From NCBI GenBank assembly GCA_045801465.1, contig JBJMSU010000106.1:1-33686 (forward strand): a DNA stretch of 33,686 nucleotides. Reading direction: 5' to 3'. Of this stretch, positions 15,333 to 23,784 are shown one piece after another. The notes beneath the pieces were generated by a model that saw nothing but the letters and a program-made list of their open reading frames with translations, searched no databases and was not told the DNA's origin. The position numbers and the translations under genes were made by a program. Source of the stretch: DATFWC01 sp045801465. GTDB taxonomy: Bacteria; Pseudomonadota; Alphaproteobacteria; Rhizobiales; Xanthobacteraceae. Positions within the stretch are counted from its first letter, which is position 1. Every line of letters starts with the position of its first letter.

Positions 15333-16112
15333 ATGCCGGGCGCGACCAACGAACGGTTCGACCTCAACGATCGCGTGGTCATCATCACCGGCGGCGGCAA
15401 GGGCATCGGCAAGGTTTACGCGAAGGAATTCGCCCGCGCCGGCGCGCGCGTGGTCGCCGCCGACATCGACGGCGGTGCGGCGGAAATGGTTGGCGAAGAG
15501 ATCGCGGCACTCGGCGGCGAGGCGCTCGCGCTCACCACCGACATTGCCGACCCGAAATCCACCGAAGCCATGGCGGCGGCGGCCGTCGACCGGTTCGGCA
15601 CGATCGACGTGCTCATCAACAATGCCTCGCTGATGAGCGTGCTGGCACGCCGCTCCTGGCTCGAGATCCCGGTGGACGAATGGGACCGGGTCATGGCCGT
15701 CAATTTGCGCGGCATGTTTCTCTCCTGCCGCGCCGTATTCCCGGCCATGAAGGCGCAAGGACGCGGCAAGATCGTCAACATCTCCTCCTCGCGGGTGTGG
15801 GACGGCACGCCCAACCGGCTGCACTACACGACCTCGAAGGCCGGGGTGATCGGGTTCACGCGTGCGCTTGCCCGCGAGGTGGGCGAGTTCGGCATCACCG
15901 TGAATGCCGTCACGCCGGGAATGACCCAGAGCGAGACCCAGGTGGCGTCCTCCTCCGGCAATTACCTGAGCATGCGCATCGCCGGACGCGCCATCGAACG
16001 CGCGCAATATCCTGAAGATCTGGTGGGAGCCGTGATGTTCCTCGCCTCATCGGCCAGCGATTTCATGACCGGCCAGACCATCAACGTCGACGGCGGCAAG
16101 GCGATGCACTGA
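15333..16112 (+). CDS. Short-chain dehydrogenase/reductase (classical SDR)
   Basis: This 259-residue NAD(P)-dependent oxidoreductase has all classical SDR motifs. The dinucleotide-binding TGGGKGIG is near residues 19-26, followed by NNAS (97-100), a catalytic Ser near 152 in NISSSRVW, and YTTSK (Tyr165, Lys169). The C-terminal GQTINVDGGKAM is the usual end. The ATG at 15333 is chosen because GGAGG lies about nine bases upstream; the open frame extends 48 codons further but those residues are not SDR-like. An acidic residue after the second strand (VVAADIDGG) favours NAD over NADP. It is divergent from the ABC importer and may oxidise or reduce an intermediate of the imported compound, but the actual substrate cannot be inferred. 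Confidence 0.93.
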   Translation: MPGATNERFDLNDRVVIITGGGKGIGKVYAKEFARAGARVVAADIDGGAAEMVGEEIAALGGEALALTTDIADPKSTEAMAAAAVDRFGTIDVLINNASLMSVLARRSWLEIPVDEWDRVMAVNLRGMFLSCRAVFPAMKAQGRGKIVNISSSRVWDGTPNRLHYTTSKAGVIGFTRALAREVGEFGITVNAVTPGMTQSETQVASSSGNYLSMRIAGRAIERAQYPEDLVGAVMFLASSASDFMTGQTINVDGGKAMH

Positions 16113-16214
16113 GGTCGGCAGGGTCATGGCTGCCAGTTGGTGGATAACTACGGCTGCAATGGCTATCTTTTTGGTGGGCCGTGGCAGCGGGCCCTTGATG
16201 CTTTGGAGGTTCTC

Positions 16215-16640
16215 ATGGACGTGCGCACAAAAGAATCCTTCCCGTTTCAGCTCACCGACGCGGAATGGCGCCAGCGGCTGACGCCCGAGCAATACCGGGT
16301 GTTGCGGCAGCATGCGACCGAGGCGCCGGGCTCCTGTGCGCTCCTGCACGAGAAGCGGCCGGGCACGTTCGCGTGCGCCGGGTGCGGGCAGCCGTTGTTC
16401 GAAGCGCAGGCCAAGTTCGAGAGCGGAACCGGCTGGCCGAGCTTCTTCAACCCGATTCCCGGATCGATCGCCACCACCGACGACACGAGCTACGGGATGA
16501 CGCGCACCGAGGTCCATTGCGCGCGCTGTGGCAGCCATCTCGGGCACGTTTTTCCCGACGGGCCGCCGCCGACCGGCCTGCGCTACTGCATCAACGGCAT
16601 CGCCACGAATTTCGAGCCGAAGCAATCGACGGGTTCATGA
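16215..16640 (+). CDS. msrB: Peptide-methionine (R)-S-oxide reductase MsrB
   Basis: MsrB repairs the R-epimer of oxidised methionine in proteins with electrons from thioredoxin. The 141-residue product has the two zinc-binding Cys pairs (CAGC at 54-57, CARC at 102-105), the family block SGTGWPSF (about 70-77), GHVFPDGP, and the catalytic cysteine (125) in RYCINGIA. Cys41, in an EAPGSCALLHEK context, could act as the resolving cysteine. The ATG at 16215 has GGAGG about five bases upstream; an in-frame ATG at 16137 lacks homology. No export signal is visible, so it is probably cytoplasmic. It is convergent with the diheme cytochrome gene, with 57 bases between stops. Confidence 0.97.
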   Translation: MDVRTKESFPFQLTDAEWRQRLTPEQYRVLRQHATEAPGSCALLHEKRPGTFACAGCGQPLFEAQAKFESGTGWPSFFNPIPGSIATTDDTSYGMTRTEVHCARCGSHLGHVFPDGPPPTGLRYCINGIATNFEPKQSTGS

Positions 16641-16697
16641 TCTCGTCGGTCCCTGGCGCTCGGCTCGAATCGTGCTTCAAAGGCGCACCCGGCGCGA

Positions 16698-18539
16698 TCA
16701 GAGCTGCTTGAGATACTCGACGAGTTCCCAACGCTCGTCTTCCGAGAGGCCGGTGCCGTATTCGTGGCCGCCATTGCCGTTGCCGATCGCAGGATCGGCC
16801 GTGAACGTGCCGTTGGCGAACGGCGTTTGATCGGTGGCATAGCCCACGTTCTTCGGATCGAACGTGCGGCTGCCGACCGAGAAGGATGATTTGCGCTGGC
16901 TTGCCGGTTTCAGCAACTCCCACAGGTTCGGCACCGAGCCGTTGTGGAGATAGGGCGCGGTCGCCCAGATGCCATAGAGCACACGTGACTCGTAAGCCGC
17001 ACCGGCATCGGCCGTCGCGGGCTTGCGAAACATGTCGTTGAGCCGTTCCAACATCTTGGACTTCAGACGCGCGTTCACGAAGGCTTGGAGACGCACGACG
17101 CTTCGAGCACTGGGCTGCGCATTCGAGATGTCGTCGAGGTTCTCGTCGGGAAACAGATTCTTAAGATCCTTGCGGATGGCACGCCATACGCCGCTCTGCG
17201 CGATCTTCCTCGGGGTCAGCGGGAAGTCGAAGGCCTCGTCGATCAAGCTGCCGACGACCACGTTCGCCAGAACATCGCCAGTCTTCGCCGGATTGGCCAA
17301 GGTCGCGCCGATCGGCGGCGGCGGCATCGGGGCGCCCGCGAGCAGGCCTGAATCGGACATCCGCTCCGCGTTTTCGACCATCTTCGGGTCGGTCCCGACT
17401 GCCTTGACCGGAGTAACCCACGCCCCCAATACGTCCGTCGATGCCGTTTCCGCATGGCACTCGGCGCAATGCGTCGCAAAGAGCGTTTTGCCGCGTTCGG
17501 CGCGCTGATCGTCGATGGGGAAGATGTCGCGCGGCCACGGCGGCGGCTTCAACGCGGCGATTTTTTCTTCCAGCGTCTGCAGCCCCGAGAACTTCGCCGA
17601 ATTGTCGCTATACGAGATCAACGGGGGACGCGATGGGACATGAGCGACGATCTTCGGCTTGAAATCGGCAAACACGCCGTAGACCTCGCCGGTGTTGCGG
17701 CCGAGCGCCTGGATGAAGAGTCCATTGCGCACACCGCCGTTCCACTGCGTGCGATCCTGCCGCGAAGCATTCCACAGAAATGGATAGCTGACCGGCGCGT
17801 CGGCGATCTTGAAATTGGCAGCGATGCCGAGGTCGCGCGCGGCAACGCGATTGAAGATCATCCCAAACGCATCGAGCCGTCCCGGACCCCATGGCGCCGT
17901 GGGCAGGCTGGCTTCCATGAAATCCCCGAACTGCTTGACCCAGGCGCCGAAGTCGACCTTGAGCTGGGCCGCTTTCGCCGTCGAATAGCCGGTGCCCAGC
18001 ACCGCCTTGGCAAAGGCCGCGAACCGGTCGGCTTCGGCCAGCGTCGCGCGCGACGCCGCGGTGAGCTCAGTCAGGAACAGCTGGAAGTCGGCGTGCGCCG
18101 GTGCGCCGTCAAGACGCAGAGCACGGGTTTCGCCGTCTTTCTGATATTCGAGCTGCGCCGTGTGACACGCAGCGCAGGTCATGCCCAGGATGCCCGACGT
18201 CGCGCTGCCATCGACGATGAAGCCGATCGGCAAGCCTTCGGGATTGCTCCTCGAGCGTGCGTTGGGCAGGTATCCGAAGCGTTGCAGCTGGTCGCCCGCG
18301 AACGGCTGGCCATCCTGGCGGCGCAGAGCCTTGAACCACGCATAAGGCATCAAGCGAGAGCCTTGGCTCGTCGTATAAAAGCTGTCGCGGTCGGCGGCGG
18401 ACCAGCCCTGCTCGGCGTATGTCACGGGAGGTGTGGCGGGGTTTGTCGGTTGCGTCCTTCCTGGACTCACCGTCGATGCCAGTATCGCGCTCGCCAGCGC
18501 AGCCGCCGCAAGCCGCATCACGTTGTCAAATGCCGTCAT
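16698..18539 (-). CDS. RoxA-like diheme c-type cytochrome
   Basis: This 613-residue periplasmic protein has a signal peptide (residues 8-30, LAAAALASAILASTVSPGRTQ). It contains two haem c sites, CAACH at 122-126 and CAECH at 358-362. The stretches SQGSRLMPYAWFKAL, GLPIGFIVDG and GMTCAACHTAQ resemble the RoxA/RoxB rubber-oxygenase and MauG-like diheme group. So does the C-terminal WATAPYLHNGSVPNLWELL. Rubber oxygenases cleave polyisoprene, but many relatives have no known substrate, so the activity here may be peroxidase-like or unknown. The ATG at 18539 has GGGGAG four bases upstream; codons further 5' are not signal-like. It lies 74 bases downstream of the thiamine-diphosphate enzyme gene on the same strand. 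No other gene of polyisoprene breakdown is nearby. Confidence 0.8.
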   Translation of the reverse strand: MTAFDNVMRLAAAALASAILASTVSPGRTQPTNPATPPVTYAEQGWSAADRDSFYTTSQGSRLMPYAWFKALRRQDGQPFAGDQLQRFGYLPNARSRSNPEGLPIGFIVDGSATSGILGMTCAACHTAQLEYQKDGETRALRLDGAPAHADFQLFLTELTAASRATLAEADRFAAFAKAVLGTGYSTAKAAQLKVDFGAWVKQFGDFMEASLPTAPWGPGRLDAFGMIFNRVAARDLGIAANFKIADAPVSYPFLWNASRQDRTQWNGGVRNGLFIQALGRNTGEVYGVFADFKPKIVAHVPSRPPLISYSDNSAKFSGLQTLEEKIAALKPPPWPRDIFPIDDQRAERGKTLFATHCAECHAETASTDVLGAWVTPVKAVGTDPKMVENAERMSDSGLLAGAPMPPPPIGATLANPAKTGDVLANVVVGSLIDEAFDFPLTPRKIAQSGVWRAIRKDLKNLFPDENLDDISNAQPSARSVVRLQAFVNARLKSKMLERLNDMFRKPATADAGAAYESRVLYGIWATAPYLHNGSVPNLWELLKPASQRKSSFSVGSRTFDPKNVGYATDQTPFANGTFTADPAIGNGNGGHEYGTGLSEDERWELVEYLKQL

Positions 18540-18613
18540 GGTGCTCCCCGGCCGTCGCGCCGAAACGCGCTCGGCCGGGATGATAATCGAAGGCCGTGCG
18601 AGCGGAAACCCAC

Positions 18614-20371
18614 TCACACGATCTCACGCACGATGTCGGAGCCGATGGTGAGTGCGATCTTGCCGCGCGCCGGCGTGCCGCGGGCGAGCGCCTCCGCGAG
18701 GTGCGTCACCTGCTTCGTCTTGACTTTGGGCGGCATGGGCGGCTCGTGCGGATCGACCGCCGCCTCGACCAGCGCCGGCCCCCGGGTCATCAGCGCCTCA
18801 CGCAATACGTTGCCGCACTGCGCCGGATCGTCGACCGAGTAGGCTTTGAGGCCGAAACCGCGCGCTACCGCCGCGAAATCGATCGGCTGCAGGTCGCAGC
18901 CATATTCCGGGTTGCCGAGGAAGACGATCTGTTCCCATTTGATCTGGCCGAGGGAATTGTTCTTGATCACCACGATCTTCACGTCGAGATCGTACTTCAC
19001 GCAGGTGGCGAGCTCGCCGATCAGCATGGTGAGCCCGCCATCGCCGATGAAGGTCACGACCTGCCGCCCCGGATAAGCCAGCGCCGCCGCGATCGCATAC
19101 GGCAATCCGCACGCCATCGTGGCAAGATTTCCCGAGCACGAGAACATCATGTTGCCGCGCATGACGAGGTGGCGCGCGATCCATGTGGTGATCGTGCCGG
19201 AATCCGTCGCCACGATGGCATCGTCCGACAACAATTTGTTGAGCTCGTGCGCCACGACCTGCGGCTTCATCGGCTTGTCGCGCCGGGTGCCGCGTTCCGC
19301 CATCAGATCCCGCCACTCCTTCATCCCGGCCTGCGCCGCCTCGAGGAACGAGCGATCCTGACGGTAGTCGAGGCGTGGCAGCATTGCCTGCAGCACGCTG
19401 GCGGTGTCGCCGACGATGCCGACTTCGACCGGATAGCGCAGTCCGATCCGCTTCGGGTCGATGTCGATCTGTACGCCCTTGGCCTGGCCGGGCTTGGGAT
19501 AATACTCGATGTATGGAAACGAGCTGCCGGCGATCAGCAGGCTGTCGCAGGTCTCCATCGCCTCCTGCGATGGCCTGGTGCCGAGCAGGCCGATGCCGCC
19601 CGTGGTAAAGGGGCTGTCGTCGGGCACCGCCCCTTTCCCCAGCAGGGGCTTGACGATCGGCGCGCCAAGGCGTTCCGCCACGGCGATCAGCTCGCGGCTC
19701 GCGCCGAGCGCGCCGCGTCCGGCCAGGATCGCGGTCTTCTTGCTGGAATTGAGGAGCGCCACCGCATGGCCGAGCTGCTCCTCGTCCGGCCGGTAGGTCG
19801 GGCATGCCATGATGGCGGAGACGTGGGCCGCGATATTGCGTTCCGAGCGCACATCCGCGCTGATCGGTTGCGACTGCGTGTCGACCGCCATGGTGACATG
19901 GGCAACGCCGCGGTAGGCGAGCGCGGCGCGGCAGGCGAGCTCGATCACGTTCTCCACGTGGGCCGGCCCCATGATGCGCGCGTTGTAGACGCACACGTCC
20001 ATGAACAGCTTGTCGAGCTCGACGTCCTGCTGCGTGTAGGTGTGGATGAGATCGTGGAACTGCAGCCCAGTGATGGCGAGAACCGGCTGGCCATCGAGCT
20101 TGGCGTCATAGAGCCCGTTGAGCAGATGGATGCCGCCCGGTCCGGACGTTGCGAGACACACGCCGAGCCGACCCGTCCACTTGGCATAGGCGCAGGCGTT
20201 GAACGCGGCGGCCTCCTCGTGCCGCACCTGGATGAAGCGGATGCGGTCCTGGCGGATCCGCAGCGCTTCGATGATGCCGTTGATGCCGTCCCCCGGCATT
20301 CCGAAAACGATGTCCACGCCCCATTCGATCAACGATTCCACAAGCACGTCGCCGGCAGTTTTCTTACGCAT
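18614..20371 (-). CDS. Thiamine-diphosphate-dependent enzyme, PoxB/acetolactate-synthase-like
   Basis: This 585-residue protein has the three-domain layout of the pyruvate oxidase/acetolactate synthase group. The N-terminal pyrimidine-binding domain carries the catalytic Glu in QVRHEEAAAFNACAYAKWTG. A central domain with AILAGRGALGASRELIAVAE follows. The C-terminal diphosphate-binding motif runs from GDGGLTML to VIKNNSLGQIKWEQ, with the usual ~30-residue spacing. Its length and NSLGQIKWEQ wording resemble pyruvate dehydrogenase (quinone) PoxB, which feeds electrons to ubiquinone, but a membrane-binding C-terminal peptide is not obvious. The start at 20371 has GAGG upstream; the in-frame extension to 20497 is not homologous. 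Decarboxylation of pyruvate or another 2-oxoacid is plausible; the substrate is uncertain. Confidence 0.9.
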   Translation of the reverse strand: MRKKTAGDVLVESLIEWGVDIVFGMPGDGINGIIEALRIRQDRIRFIQVRHEEAAAFNACAYAKWTGRLGVCLATSGPGGIHLLNGLYDAKLDGQPVLAITGLQFHDLIHTYTQQDVELDKLFMDVCVYNARIMGPAHVENVIELACRAALAYRGVAHVTMAVDTQSQPISADVRSERNIAAHVSAIMACPTYRPDEEQLGHAVALLNSSKKTAILAGRGALGASRELIAVAERLGAPIVKPLLGKGAVPDDSPFTTGGIGLLGTRPSQEAMETCDSLLIAGSSFPYIEYYPKPGQAKGVQIDIDPKRIGLRYPVEVGIVGDTASVLQAMLPRLDYRQDRSFLEAAQAGMKEWRDLMAERGTRRDKPMKPQVVAHELNKLLSDDAIVATDSGTITTWIARHLVMRGNMMFSCSGNLATMACGLPYAIAAALAYPGRQVVTFIGDGGLTMLIGELATCVKYDLDVKIVVIKNNSLGQIKWEQIVFLGNPEYGCDLQPIDFAAVARGFGLKAYSVDDPAQCGNVLREALMTRGPALVEAAVDPHEPPMPPKVKTKQVTHLAEALARGTPARGKIALTIGSDIVREIV

Positions 20372-20564
20372 TTGGGATCCTCGCGCGCAGTCGGGCGCCC
20401 GATCCGGCGGACGCCTCGCGAAATGGGGGGCTTGTGCGTCAACAAAGGTCCCGAACCATATGTTCCACCCGCTCACGTCGGCCGCACGCATCCGCAACGT
20501 TGCCTTCGCGGCGGCGTTAACTCACTGAGGTCGGCAAAAGCGGCCGGCTGTAATGGAGGCGAAC

Positions 20565-20759
20565 ATGAACGCGAAGAGCGCGGGTCAACGACCGCAAGCC
20601 AGTGCTCGACTCAATCCCGGTGACGAGGCCGCGCCCGGAACCCCGGGAACCGGTGAAGCGATCTGCGCGGCATGCGAAGGCAGCGGCCGAGTTCGCGGAA
20701 CCTCGTGTCCGAATTGCGGCGGCAGCGGCAAGGTCATCAAGGCGATCGGCGGCGCGTGA
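20565..20759 (+). CDS. Small DnaJ-type cysteine-rich zinc-finger protein
   Basis: This 64-residue product has a Gly/Pro-rich N-terminal half and two adjacent CxxCxGxG-like motifs, CAACEGSG and CPNCGGSG, the half-module of a DnaJ zinc finger. It has no J domain and is far too short to be a chaperone by itself. The ATG at 20565 has GGAGG five bases upstream; a second ATG at 20553 precedes that site. It is the first of three small same-strand genes next to htpG. A zinc-binding or protein-binding role is an inference from the motif; the function is unknown. Confidence 0.75.
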   Translation: MNAKSAGQRPQASARLNPGDEAAPGTPGTGEAICAACEGSGRVRGTSCPNCGGSGKVIKAIGGA

Positions 20760-20787
20760 CGGTTGCTTGGACAGCGGGAACGTCCGG

Positions 20788-20811
20788 AACCCGCCATCGC
20801 GCGGGCGGGTT
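20788..20811. terminator. Perfect 8-bp hairpin between two small genes
   Basis: AACCCGCC (20788-20795) pairs with GGCGGGTT (20804-20811) across an eight-base loop. It lies between the first and second small genes. There is no U-rich tail, so it is not a clear Rho-independent terminator; it could be a partial stop or an mRNA-end-protecting stem. Confidence 0.4.
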
Positions 20812-20836
20812 ATCCTGCAGTAACATGGAGCTGATC

Positions 20837-21019
20837 ATGACGGCGAAAGCGCCCAAAGTTCCGCCTGCCAACCGCAGCCCGAAAGGCCCCGGCGGCTCGG
20901 CCGAGGCCCCGCGCGACACGTCCCGCCACAAGGACGTGCCGGACAACCTGGAGGAACAGGGCCAGCAGGGAAATATCGCGCAGAACACCACCAATCAGGG
21001 CTATCAGCAGGACCGGTGA
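20837..21019 (+). CDS. Small conserved hypothetical protein (Rhizobiales type)
   Basis: This 60-residue hydrophilic product ends with NLEEQGQQGNIAQNTTNQGY and a short charged tail. I recall near-identical tails in many Rhizobiales small proteins of unknown function. There are no membrane segments and no cysteines; it looks disordered. The ATG at 20837 has GGAG six bases upstream and is preferred to 20825, whose codon 2 contributes to that site. Its stop is one base before the next start, so the two are co-translated. Confidence 0.75.
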   Translation: MTAKAPKVPPANRSPKGPGGSAEAPRDTSRHKDVPDNLEEQGQQGNIAQNTTNQGYQQDR

Positions 21020-21020
21020 C

Positions 21021-21221
21021 ATGTCCGACAAACACCCGAACACGGCCCGCGTCGGCGGTCCAGGCGCCAGTCACGAGAACCGCAAGCACCCGGAGAAATC
21101 TCAGCCGCGCGGACCGCATCCGCTGGAGAAGAAGAGCACCCGTCACGCCGGCGTGTCGGGCGGCGGCGGCGAGCCCGATAAGCACCACTCGCATGATCCG
21201 GCCGGCAAGGCCGGACGCTAG
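21021..21221 (+). CDS. Small hypothetical protein, His/Lys/Gly-rich
   Basis: This 66-residue basic protein, rich in His, Lys and Gly, contains HPEKSQPRGPHPLEKK and HAGVSGGGGEPDKHHSHD. It has no domain I recognise and is predicted to be disordered. It starts one base after the previous small gene. Its TAG stop is made of bases of the terminal CTAG of a palindromic repeat (21218 onward), so the original C-terminus may have been altered by that insertion. The coding call rests on codon character and tight spacing, so it is moderate. Confidence 0.6.
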   Translation: MSDKHPNTARVGGPGASHENRKHPEKSQPRGPHPLEKKSTRHAGVSGGGGEPDKHHSHDPAGKAGR

Positions 21222-21293
21222 TGCCCCGCTTCCGAAGTTCGTGATACATCGCGGCCCCCTCTGACACGAACTTCGGAAGCAAGGGGGCACTAG
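21218..21293. repeat. Palindromic repeat A, first hairpin of a two-hairpin element
   Basis: This 76-base palindrome runs from ctagtgccccgc to ggggcactag. Its arms cttccgaagttcgtg and cacgaacttcggaag are fully complementary over 15 bases. It is separated from hairpin B by 13 bases. A degenerate half-copy lies in inverse orientation at 33564-33606. It may also end transcription of the convergent small-gene and htpG units. Confidence 0.85.
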
Positions 21294-21306
21294 CAAGTCT
21301 ATGATC

Positions 21307-21384
21307 CTAGTGCCGCTTTTCGATTTGAAGTTCCCGCACGCGTTTGCGGCAGGCGGTGTAGGAACTTCAAATCGGCGGCACTAG
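21307..21384. repeat. Palindromic repeat B, second hairpin of a two-hairpin element
   Basis: This 78-base palindrome is bounded by ctagtgccgc and gcggcactag. The inner arms are gatttgaagttcc and ggaacttcaaatc. The reverse complement of 33463-33540 differs at only three positions. The last CTAG provides the TAG stop codon of htpG on the minus strand. Confidence 0.88.
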
Positions 21385-23285
21385 CCGTCAGCCGGCGCGC
21401 CCGTCGGCAGACCTCGCCTGAGCACGCGTGCAAGCCGATCGGAAAATGCCCGCGCATCCGCCGGGCGCTCGCCGTCGAGCACGCGCGCTTCATCGAGCAG
21501 CAGGTAGGCGGCATCCTCCTTGAACGGCCGCTCGTCCTCTCCGAGGCGCGCCAGCGCGCCGACCAGTTCGTGGCGCGGATTGATCTCCAGGATCGGCTTC
21601 GACGTCGACGGAAGCCGTCCGGCGCCGGCGAGCAGCTTCTCGAGTTGGCGGTCGAGCCCGAACTCCGGCGCAACGAGGCAGACGGCGCTGTCGGTCAGCC
21701 GGTCCGATGTGCGCACGTCAGACACGCTGTCTCCGAGCGTCGCCTTGACGAAAGCGATGAAGTCCTTGACGGCCGTGTCGCTCTCGGAGGCCGCTTGGTG
21801 GGCGGCATCGAGCCGCGGGATGAGCGCCAGATCTGCCGCCCCCTGCGTGACCGACTTGAACGGCTTGCCCTCGAACGACGCGCCTGATGTGACCCAGAAG
21901 CTGTCGACCGGATCGGCGAGCAGGAGAACCTCGACGCCGCGCGCGCGGAATCCTTCGAGATGCGGCGAGGATTGGAGACGTTCCATGTCGTCACCCGCCA
22001 AATAATAAATCGCGGTCTGATTTTCCCTGAGTGAAGCCATATAGTCTTTCAGGCTGCGCCAGGTGCCATTCGACGTGGTTGTCTTGAAACGGAGCAGCCC
22101 GAGCAACGCATCGCGGCGCTCGAAATCTTCGTAGATGCCTTCCTTGAGCACCGCGCCGAAGTTCTCCCAGATCTTGCCGAACGTTTCGGGTTCTTTCTCT
22201 GCGATGCGCTCCAGCTCGCCGATGACACGGCTGGTCACCCCTTTCTTGATCGCCGTCAGGATCGGGCTCTCCTGGATCATCTCACGCGAGATGTTGAGCG
22301 GCAGATCGGCGGAATCGACCAGCCCGCGCACGAACCGCAGGTAGCGCGGCAGGACCTCCGCCTCGTCGGTGATGAAGACGCGCTTGACGTAGAGCTTGAC
22401 CCGCCCTTTGCGGTCGGGATCGAAGAGATCGAACGGGCGCGAGCCCGGAATGAAGAGCAGCGTCGTGTACTCCTGCCGGCCCTCCGCGCGGAAATGGATC
22501 GTGACCGCCGGCTCATCCAAATGGCCGGCGACGCTCCGGTAGAAATCGGTGTATTCGGCGGCGGCGATGTCGGACTTGGGCTTGGCCCACAGCGCCGCTC
22601 CGTCGGCGATCTCGGACGGCTCTGCGCCCGGCTTGTCGACGATGGCAATCGGCACCGGCACGTGCCCGGATTGCGCTTTGACGATCCGTTCGAGCGTGAA
22701 GCGCTCGGTGTAGGATTTGGCGTCTTCGCTCAAGTGCAGGATCACGCGGGTGCCGCGGCGGGGCGCATCGCCCGTCGCGGCCGGCGCCACCGAAAACGTG
22801 CCCTTCCCGTCCGAAGACCACAGCCACGCCTCCTCGGATCCGGCGCGGCGCGAGATGACGTCGACACGCGCCGCCACCATGAAGGCCGAATAGAAACCCA
22901 CGCCGAACTGGCCGATGAGGGTCGCACGCTCGCTGCCTTGCGTCGCCTCGATGCGGTCCAGGAAGGCCTTGCTTCCCGAGCGCGCGATCGTCCCGAGCGC
23001 CTCGACCATCTCGTCGCGGCTCATGCCGATGCCGTTGTCTTCCACGGTCAAGCATCGCTTGTCGGGATCGACCGCAAGCGTAATCCGCGGCTTCGGGTCG
23101 TCCTCGAGCAGGGCGGGCGTGGCGATGGCCTCGTAGCGCAGCCGTTCGCAGGCATCGGCGGCGTTCGAGATCAGCTCGCGGAGAAAAATGTCCTTGTCGG
23201 AATAGACCGAGTGCACCATGAGGTGCAGCAGCTTGGCGACATCGGCCTCGAATGGGCGGCTCTCGCCCTCTTCGACGACGGTCAT
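21381..23285 (-). CDS. htpG: Molecular chaperone HtpG (Hsp90)
   Basis: HtpG is the bacterial Hsp90, an ATP-dependent cytoplasmic chaperone dimer. The 634-residue length is normal. The N-terminal ATPase domain shows FLRELISNAADACERLRYEA (catalytic Glu and Asn), LTVEDNGIGMSRDEMVEALGTIARSG, and GQFGVGFYSAFMVA. The middle domain has RVFITDEAEVLPRYLRFVRGLVDS and the C-terminal dimerisation part follows. The ATG at 23285 has GGGGGA upstream and fits the family; the open frame extends 80 codons further without homology. The stop codon is donated by palindromic repeat B, so the last residues (GAPADG) could differ from relatives. It lies 94 bases after the last gene of the oxidase operon on the same strand and may have its own promoter. 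Confidence 0.97.
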   Translation of the reverse strand: MTVVEEGESRPFEADVAKLLHLMVHSVYSDKDIFLRELISNAADACERLRYEAIATPALLEDDPKPRITLAVDPDKRCLTVEDNGIGMSRDEMVEALGTIARSGSKAFLDRIEATQGSERATLIGQFGVGFYSAFMVAARVDVISRRAGSEEAWLWSSDGKGTFSVAPAATGDAPRRGTRVILHLSEDAKSYTERFTLERIVKAQSGHVPVPIAIVDKPGAEPSEIADGAALWAKPKSDIAAAEYTDFYRSVAGHLDEPAVTIHFRAEGRQEYTTLLFIPGSRPFDLFDPDRKGRVKLYVKRVFITDEAEVLPRYLRFVRGLVDSADLPLNISREMIQESPILTAIKKGVTSRVIGELERIAEKEPETFGKIWENFGAVLKEGIYEDFERRDALLGLLRFKTTTSNGTWRSLKDYMASLRENQTAIYYLAGDDMERLQSSPHLEGFRARGVEVLLLADPVDSFWVTSGASFEGKPFKSVTQGAADLALIPRLDAAHQAASESDTAVKDFIAFVKATLGDSVSDVRTSDRLTDSAVCLVAPEFGLDRQLEKLLAGAGRLPSTSKPILEINPRHELVGALARLGEDERPFKEDAAYLLLDEARVLDGERPADARAFSDRLARVLRRGLPTGAPADG

Positions 23286-23379
23286 GGCATTCCCCCAAAA
23301 AGCACGGTTCACCGGCTTCGAGATGGCAAGAACACCGTTCCGATTCAAGATCGCAGAGACTGCCGACCGAGCCGGCCGC

Positions 23380-23784
23380 TTACTGGCTGTAAAGGAAAGC
23401 GGCGACGTGGCGCGCCTGCTCCTCACTGATCCCGGTCCGCGGCATGGCGGTGCGCGGGCTGTAGGCCTTGGGGTCGACCATCCAGCGCACCAGGTTGTCG
23501 GGCGTGTTGGTGAGGACGCCGGCAATGTAGACGCGTTGTCTCACCTGGGTGAGCTGCGGCCCGACCAGTCCCACGGCCCCGGGCACGCCCGACACAGTGT
23601 GGCAACCGGCGCATCCGAATTGCCGCATCAGTTTGCGGCCCATCTCGGGATCTCCGCCTGTCAACTGCGCGGCTTTCTGCGTGGCGCGGTGCTGGAACTG
23701 CCAAGCCGCGAAGCCGGCCGCGGCGCCGGTGGCGAACAGCACCGCCACCACGGCGGTGGCGGCCCTAATGCGCCGCGACTGCAT
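23380..23784 (-). CDS. Membrane-anchored cytochrome c
   Basis: This 134-residue protein has one N-terminal hydrophobic helix (about 8-28, AATAVVAVLFATGAAAGFAA). It may be an uncleaved anchor. The haem c site CAGCH is at 58-62 and the likely axial methionine is in RTAMPRTGISEEQARHVAAFL. The sequence LTQVRQRVYIAGVLTNTPDNLVRWMVDPKAYSP resembles the cytochrome c domain fused to caa3 subunit II (compare the end of ctaC in this operon). It starts 20 bases inside the ctaG gene and is the last gene of the oxidase operon. It probably passes electrons to the oxidase. The weak ribosome-binding site suggests coupling to ctaG translation. Confidence 0.9.
   Translation of the reverse strand: MQSRRIRAATAVVAVLFATGAAAGFAAWQFQHRATQKAAQLTGGDPEMGRKLMRQFGCAGCHTVSGVPGAVGLVGPQLTQVRQRVYIAGVLTNTPDNLVRWMVDPKAYSPRTAMPRTGISEEQARHVAAFLYSQ

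Noticed and set aside
18596..20623. 675-codon plus-strand open frame across the PoxB-like gene
   Set aside because: Charged, low-complexity translation antisense to a clear thiamine-diphosphate enzyme.
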